Below, piece after piece: positions 24,601 to 33,600 of a stretch of 64,000 bases of DNA. The position numbers were made by a program, and so were the translations under genes. This DNA is from Flabesymbios commensalis (Eukaryota; Annelida; Polychaeta; Terebellida; Flabelligeridae). Each line of letters begins with the position of its first letter. Within the stretch, counting starts at the first letter, position 1. Location: the NCBI GenBank assembly GCA_964017125.1, contig OZ024908.1, positions 82,141,155-82,205,154 of the forward strand, given 5' to 3'. The notes below the pieces were generated by a model, which did no database searches, was not told the origin of the DNA, and worked only from the letters and a program-made list of their open reading frames with translations.

Positions 24601-27600
24601 TGCGCCAACTTTGGGGAGAATTTTTTATAAGCTAATTTGCATAATTTACCCTAATTAGCATACCTACCCATTTTATAATATAATTTTTTAACAAATTGCC
24701 GTAGAAACTAGTGTCATACCGTTTTTTCGAATAACATTAACCCGAAGAAGTGATTTCTGGCGTTATTTTAACAGTTGAAGGTCAAGGTCAACTGAAAATG
24801 TCAAGGTCAAGGCAGAAATATTCCCAAAATATTACTTTATGCATGTTTATATGTCACATATGTGTTAATTGTACAGGATTTTTTTTCATTTCGTGCCCTT
24901 TTAAACATGTATGGATCTTTATAAACATTATTAGAAATACATGTATAAACATTATTATATACGTGCGACCTCAATAAGCTAATTTGCATAATTAACATAC
25001 ATACCCTTTTATAATATAACTTTTTAATAAATTGGCGTAGAAACAAGTGTAATAGCATTTTTTCTAATAACTTTAACCTGAGGAAGTGATTTCTGACGTT
25101 ATTTTTACAAAGCAAGCTCAAAGTCAACTGAAACTGGCAAAGTCAAGGCTGGAATATCGTCAACATATTACTATGTGTTAATTGTACAGGAAATGTTTCA
25201 ATCCGTGCCCTTTTAAACATGTATGGATCTTTATAAACATTACTGGATATATACCAGCATGGAGGGGAGTTTAGTTAAGCTTATTTGCATAATTTACCTA
25301 ATTAACATAATTTACCATTATAATTGGATGAAACAACTATATTACCAAAACATGTTAGTTGTAATTCTATATATGTAGTGCCATATTTTAAGTTTGAAAC
25401 GACGTAGTACTTTTTGCCAGCTTTAGAAAAAATATCTGATGATCTAATTTGCATACCTTACGATAATTAGCATAATTAGCAATTCCGATAATAGGGCTGC
25501 AGCTTTTTATCAAATATGCTCGAAAACATTTGTAACAACACTTTTTCGGATACCTTTGACACGAGTGGGTGGTTTATGGTTATGTTTGCTATTATAGGTC
25601 AATTTCAACATAGGGCCTATACGATCTAGGTCAAGAGCTAATTAGTATATTTTCTCTAATTAACATAAGTGGTTCTTTGAATCAAAGAAGAGAGAATAAC
25701 GGTTTATCTATTGGATCTAGAATCATGCGTAATACTAAACAACTTCCAAGAAATCCATTCCTGGTGTTATTTTCACGATTTGATGTCAAGGTCAATTCAT
25801 CACTACATTAACAGCGTAGGCACGTCTAGTTATCAACATTTTGTTAAATATGTAAATTGGTATAATAGTCACATAAAAATTTAATGCTGTGTAACTACAC
25901 CTTCATTTATATAAAGACAAATCTCATATGTGAGGCGTGCGGGTGGATGACGTTGTAATTTAGTAAAATTACAAAAAATGTAGGCCTAATTGATGGCGCT
26001 AGCTGCTAAAAATGCATGTGGATCCTATTTGAAACAGCGAATCTGGGGGAGGGGGGGTTCAGTTTATTTTAGACTATAACTGCAAAAGTTTTTTTTTTCT
26101 GCTGCGCATTCACCAGTTAAACTAGATATAGAGACGAAATTCCCGTATTTCTAATTTTTGACATGATTGTCAATAAATAGAAATCAGGAATTTCGTCTTT
26201 ATATCTAGCCTAACTGGTGAATGCGCAGCACAAAAATTAAAAAAACTTTTGCGGTTCTAGTCTATGCACATGTTTACATCATATGGTCATATACAGAAGC
26301 CAAAATAAAATCACCGATTTTTTTATGATTTTAGCCTGGGCCAGTCCCTTAAATTAGCGTGAATTATGCAAATTACCAAGTGAGATGTTTTTTTCAAATA
26401 TGTCAAACATTTCTCGGTCGCGTCAAACTTAATAAAAAAATAGCATTACACATAAATAACATTATATCTAAAGATTGATGGTAAAAAGAAGTTGTTCCAT
26501 CACATAAAATGGTCTATTATGTTAATTATGGTGAATTATGCAAATGAGCTTAGCAAACATCTAAAGTGGCACATATCTAATAATGTTTATAATGATGTAG
26601 ACATACTTAAAAGAACAGGGATTGAAACAAACCTGTACAATTAAACCACGTGGCTCATATGAACATGATCAAGTCGTATTTCTAGATTATTTCAGCTTTG
26701 ACTTTGACATTTATAGTTGACTTTGACCTTCAATTCCAAAAAAAAACGTCGGAAATCACTTCCGCATGCTAAACTTATTCGAAAAAGTGGTATTACACTT
26801 GTTTCTACGCATATTTGTTGAAAAGTTGTATTATAAAAACGGCTCAGTATGTTAGGGTGAATTATGCAAATTAGCTTCTAAAAATTTTCCCCAAAATTCT
26901 CCCCAAAGTTGGCACGATGCCAACAAAGCTAAAATTGCTCTCAGGGTGTATATGAAGACTTATCACTAAAAAACCTTGAACTTTAAAAGAAAATTCCGGT
27001 TCACTTTTTGGCAACTGGACTACAACGCTAAACCAACTATAAACCAACAGAGGCCCACTGGTAAAAATATTCTGGCGCATTTCCAGTAAACATAAAACGA
27101 TTATTCAATGTTGTTTTAGCGTTGGTCCAACTTCGGAGACGGTCAGACAACGTTAAAACAACATTGATTCACCGTCTGTTGTCTGCTGGGTTGTGTTCAT
27201 CTGTTCACAACAAGCACGAAATAAGCCCCATTCAGCCGGTGTTGCATAGACGTTGGGCCATTGTCTCCGCCGCTGGGCCCACTTTGTCTCCTGCGCATGC
27301 TCGTCCCGTCATCCCGGTTATTCTCGTCCCCATGACAACAAGTGATATTAGGCCTACATCGGCGTCTCTCAAATAATTAGCAACAGTGCCACAGAAATAG
27401 TCATCTGGTGGCAATACTTAGAAGACAATTACGTCTATCAGTCTATTAATCAATCTATTATAGGCATGTATCTCAGTCTCAACATTCCAATTACGACAGC
27501 AGTGACGACAGCACATGAAAGTACATTATTTGTTTTAATCATTTGACCGCCAAGATGTTTAATTTCACGCACCTGAAGTTGTTTCGCGATTCACAGCTTC

Positions 27601-30600
27601 ATCTAACTGAACATTATTCAGATTGGACAATAAAGGTAGTCAACGATTTTGAAATCTTGTTGATTGATGTCACGTTTTTAAGCTGGTATTAATTTTTAAT
27701 GTGCTAATAAAAAAATGAAAACCACAAATATAGTCGGCACCGGCAGTTATTGGGTTACTCAGTCTACCTCCATCTCAACATTCCAATTACGTAGGTAGCA
27801 CAGAAAAGTTCATTCCCCATCAAAATACACAATCTATTTCACAAATAGGCAAAAATTAAACACGTGGACGGTTACTAAATGGTATAGCCGACTTGATGGG
27901 CTCTCATATTTTTAATTATATCGATTTGGGTGACGCACCACAAAACCTATAGTTATGCTATATTTTATAATCATCCTGCTATAAATAGGCATACCTCATC
28001 AGAACATAATTATCAAACATCTAGCAAAGGATCAATCTCACTGGTTGCATGCACAAGTTACGACACAGCGAACACAAGACATTTGTATAACATGTATACA
28101 ACGTAGACAGAACGTCTCCGACGTTGGACCAACATTGTATAAATGTTATACAAATGTTTTGTGTTCGCTGAGAAGTGCAAAAAGTGCAACACGTGTAATC
28201 GCAGCGAGCCACAGACGGCGATCAGCGCTGGTGCTCGGTGTGTATTCTCAAAAATACTGACCCATATCTTAGACATGTGATGGTCATCTCGACCAGCCAT
28301 ATGTCTAGGATATATGGGTCAACCACTTTGAAAACACAGGCTGTGATTAAAATAAATATGTCAGAAATAATGTGATCTAACTAGTCCATGAGCCAGGACC
28401 CCAAAAAGGGGGTCATTGGTACCATAAAAAGGTACAAATTATTATTGTGATTTTCGACAAGGTGTATGTCTGCACTACATATTTTTGTATGATAGCAGTT
28501 TGTATGTAGTAGCTTTACGTATGTTATCACGTTACAAATTAACCCACCCTCTCAATTATTTTTCATTTCATTTCAGCAATGATGCATACGTTATTGACGA
28601 TAATTTAAAAACTACTCAATCTTAGAGCTCTATTTTTCGCGCTTAGACTCCCATATATCTAGCACATTCTGATAACAAATTTGATGCCAATGAACAGGTG
28701 ATAAAATATAAAATTACGCAACTAATTATTTTATTTTAAATTTATTGCCATATTTACAATGTAGTAACAGTGATTGTTTTGCTTGGCTCAATCATGTAAG
28801 AAACACAAATTATTTATTTCGACTTTCGACTAGGTGTATGTCTGTAGTAAATATATTTGCATCATAGCAGTTTGTATGTAGTAGCTTAATGGATAATATC
28901 ACCTCACAAATAAACCCACCATATGAATGACTTGACTTTTTTATTTTCCAATACAGGATACGTTATTCACTATAATATGGATATTATAGTTGAATGTTTT
29001 GTATGTAGGCTGATATATATCTGTACCATATTATTGTTACGTTTGTTGCAAATGAAATGCTCACAACAAAAAAGATATGTTTTTTCACGCTTTTGCTACA
29101 TAGTTACAGATAATGTTTTGAGTGGTAACACAATCACGTAAGGCGCATAAACTTATTATTGTATTTTTGGCCAGTATATGTATGTACCAAATCTAATGGT
29201 ATGATAGCAGTTTCTATGTAGGCTAGTAGATTATTATGTGTTATCACGTAACAATAAAACCCACCATGTGAATGATTTAACATTATATTTTCCAATTCAA
29301 CATACGTTATTGACCACAATTTTAAAACTACTAGGCATTATAGTTCAATTTTTTTAATATAGGCGGATATATATCTGACATATTTCAAACTTACTTTTGA
29401 TACAAATAAGATGGCCAAAACATAAAAAAAATGGAACTAAATATGTGTATATGTACACGTTTTCACTCATTTGCTACATTCAAACAGTGATTGTTTTGAG
29501 TTGGTTGTAACTCAAGCACGCAAGAAACACACATTATTATTGGGCTTTTGACAAGAGATATTGTAAAAACTAAATATTGTTGCATGACGACAGTTCTCAT
29601 GTAGGCCTAATAGTTTAATGTATTTTATCGCGTTACAAATTAATCCCAACCCCAACCAACATACGACGTTATTGTCATGATTATTAAAAGCTCCACATTT
29701 AAACGTAAGCTGATATATAAATGTGAAACATTTGAATGTTAAGTTTGATGTAAATGAAAGAGCCACGACACTGAACAATATCCAACTGAATATTTATATA
29801 TATGTATTTTTATTCAGACTTTTAGTACGTAGTGACATTGCTTGTTCTGAGTAGTATCATACATGCTTGCAAGAAACATGTGTCCTTGTAACTTGAAACG
29901 GTTACAGCAGCTTGTATTATAATGCATCTGAAGATATTTTTTTAAGTAATAGGCCTACTTTATAAACATTAATTTTATACATAAACTTGAACCAGAACGT
30001 ATTATCTGATTATGTGCTGCATGGAAAGAGATCACGTGAAAACATTTCTTTCGCTGGATGTCACTTCCTGCATCTCCAGATATATAGGCCTACTTTTCTA
30101 GATGTACATGTATAACATGTATTTCCATGACCATTATGAGGTTAGGAGGATGGTTGATTTTTGTTTTGTATTAGTGTTGCAACCAATAGCTGATTGCAGC
30201 ACTAAACTGTATGCAGAACTTAATGAAACTGGTCGTGTTTCAAGAACTCACCATGACCAAAATTGTGAAATGTTATTGTACTGAAATACAATTTGCAATA
30301 TACATTTTATAGTTATTTTAAAATTATTGTAAAATCATTAAAATGTACCACAATCTCCAAGATAATACTTAGTTTAAAAAAATGGCAAACAAAATAATCC
30401 TAAATTGCAAAAAAAAACAAATTAGTATGGTGCATCACCTAATGTAGGCCTATATAATGTAGGCCTATGAAAATTTGGCAGTCATCATATGCTAAATATC
30501 TAAATGTTAATTTGGCAGCGCATTGTCGAATTTGTGTGTATATAATTATATTCAAATCTTCATCTTTACTTAGCACGCCAATGGCATAATACAACACAGT

Positions 30601-33600
30601 AGTGCAACACAGGTATATTAATATTTTAGGTAAAAGATAGTAGGTACTTCACCTCCTATGCCTTCAAGCTGAATTCTGTCGACGCTCGTACCACGTGCAA
30701 ATTAAATATCATAAATAATTATACATTCAATAATTGAGTATACACAGACGCATCCACACACAAAGTAGTTATACACTTCTGGATATATATGTATCTGGTA
30801 GGCGTCAGTGTGATAAATTGAGAGATAATGTGAATAATTGACACAAATCAACATGGTAGATGTCACATGATTGTATTTCTAGGTTTGTGGTGGCTTTCAA
30901 TACATCTTTAGTACAACTATGCTGGAGTAAGATATCCAGAAGGACAGCAGTGGTCCATTACCGTTGCTGAGTACTGTGTGCAATTATCTCTAAGACGAGA
31001 TAGGAGTATCAGTTAATGGCTGGAATCATTGAACATGTGTTGTATTTTATTCTTATCCAATACTTCTCGATGACAGCTACCAATATACAGTGTACAATAG
31101 GCCTCAGGTATTATCCCATTAGAGGAGCCACAGCCATCGGAATATAAATACAAAGTGAACTCTTTAATGTTCTATCACATGTCTGCTATAACAACTTCTG
31201 CAATAATTTCTGAAATTAAAAAAATCGTGTATCTAAAAGACCTGCATACTAAAAGTGTTCCCTTATAATACTCAAGGAACTGCCCATTGAATGGAAAACA
31301 CCAAGGAAACACTATAAAAAAAACTTTGCATTAAGTGTCAGATGAAACATTCAGTTGAGATTCTGTTCCTCTTTTGGAAATACAACGTGGGTGGATTTTT
31401 AGACAGTTGTGTAGAAATGTGACTTTATGGTACAAAAATATCGGCCCGCAATAGAATATTTACATTTGAATTTGGGTGACCATTAGTGGTCAAGTGGTCA
31501 ATAGGAGGTAATCAAATTTCAATTCTTTATAACTTGAAATATAGCGAAAATTAATAAACAGTTGTTTTTACTGCCTTATATATTATGTTACCTCACCGTA
31601 GCCTTAATATACCAGATCACTGTTGAACTGTTGAGGGGTCAAACATAACACATTTGAATATTTTTTATCCTGACAAAATATTTATATCCTGATTACATTA
31701 TTTGATTACATTTTATATTTTTAACGTGGTGCATTTTGTCTGTAACGTCACATTCATTGGATGTTTTATGATTATTAGGGTTCACAACCAAACCGAATAT
31801 CGTCTAGTTATTGATGTCAACAATACATTGTGTCCGGGAAAGCATCGAAAAAAAGAAACTAGGAAGATGGCACACACCTCACCACACATTGTCTGTACAA
31901 TGAGCTGATCAGGTTGCAAAATTGTAGTTCCGGAGCAAATACAATTACCTACGCATTATCTTGAATTTCATGAGAAATCCAAGTGTTTAACCTCCTATTT
32001 TTATCTAATTATTGGCATGGTGAGACGTGTACCTAAAAAAGGGTATATAATTTATTGTGTTTATAATGAGCCTAAGCTACAGATCACCACCTCAAAAAGT
32101 GGACACATAAGTAACGCTGAGAAACTTCAAATAGCTGTGTGATACCTTGAGCTACCACATCTGGCTCATGGACTAAACCTAGAGAGGGACGCGGAGCTTT
32201 GCCAATGTCGCTGCCTGCAGTGCGGTTTCAAATCCCGCTTGGTGCAGGATTTTCAGAGAAATATCCTGTTTTTCCCCTCTCAATATTGGGACATTATTTC
32301 GCTGTTGTGTCTTCGCGCAAGGTACTTTACCCTCACATGCTTCATTTGACTCAGGTGTAAATCAGTATCTGGTAGGACAGAGATGGCAATGTGTGCGACT
32401 AGTTCCTAACGCTGTATGCTCCATAAAAGGGAGTTGAAATGGTGCATGAATGAACATGTCCAGTGACCAGGGGTAATATGTGCGAAGCGCACAGAGCATT
32501 GTATGTGCGCTATATAAGAACTCATCATTATTATTATTAACTGCTTCCTGTATATCTTTTGTATATGAAAATTAACCCTTTGCCTGCTAATCATGTTAAT
32601 AATCGTTTCAAATCTGTTTTACTAGCCGATTAAACCACTGTTTTTGGAAATAAAATGTGTGTGTAAAAATCAAGATTTGTAAATGTTTAGTCTCAAATTA
32701 AACGAATATGAGTAATTTTCAACCACTTGTGGCTGTGGATCGCGATAGCGAGACACAACCTCAAGTGGTTGAAAATTTAAATAAATTCATTTGGCAGGAT
32801 AAGCTTTAAAACAGGTCAGACGTTTCGCTTCGCGCATGCGGGTGAGTCTACAACCTATGCTCAATGAGTCGTGACGATCCCCCTACTTGAAGATTTAAAG
32901 ATGCTTAAAATGACTACGTGGTAGTCTCTAATTTGTCCCAAACGCGAATTTGAGCCATTTCGCGGTTTCCTAAATCCGATAAAATATATTTTGTTGCCAT
33001 TGATTATTTTTCACCACTTGATGTTAAATCGTCACCTGTCCGTTAATAATATTATCACAGACTTCACGTACTAGGTTTGTCCGTAATAACAGAAAGACAA
33101 AAACAATTATATGTGGGAATAAACACTATGTCGACATTTAGGCTTGTGTAGCAAAATTTAACCCTTACAGCGCGGGGATCGACTTTAGATGTCAGAATCT
33201 GACGTCGTCAGATTGTGACGTCTAAAGTCGATCCCCGCACTGTAAGAGTAAATATATATATATATATATACATATGCCGTACACACATAACATAGTTATT
33301 CAAATGAATCAGAAAAAGTTATCCGAAACATTTATGATGATTTTAATTTTTATATTGTTCTCCATGGTGTACACAAAAGTATTTTACGCTTTAAGGGTCG
33401 ATAGCCTACGACTGACTCGAACTAGTAGTGGGACTTGGTCTATTTTCCTTATGTAGCCCACGCGACCATAATCACGACGTCTCATGTTTCCATGGTTTCG
33501 TGTTTCCAGGGTCCATGAAGTTGCGACGCTGGGGCAGCATTAAACAAAATGGGCTCAACGGAAGCACTTCCATTAGGTTGGTTAAAATGGAAATGCCTGG

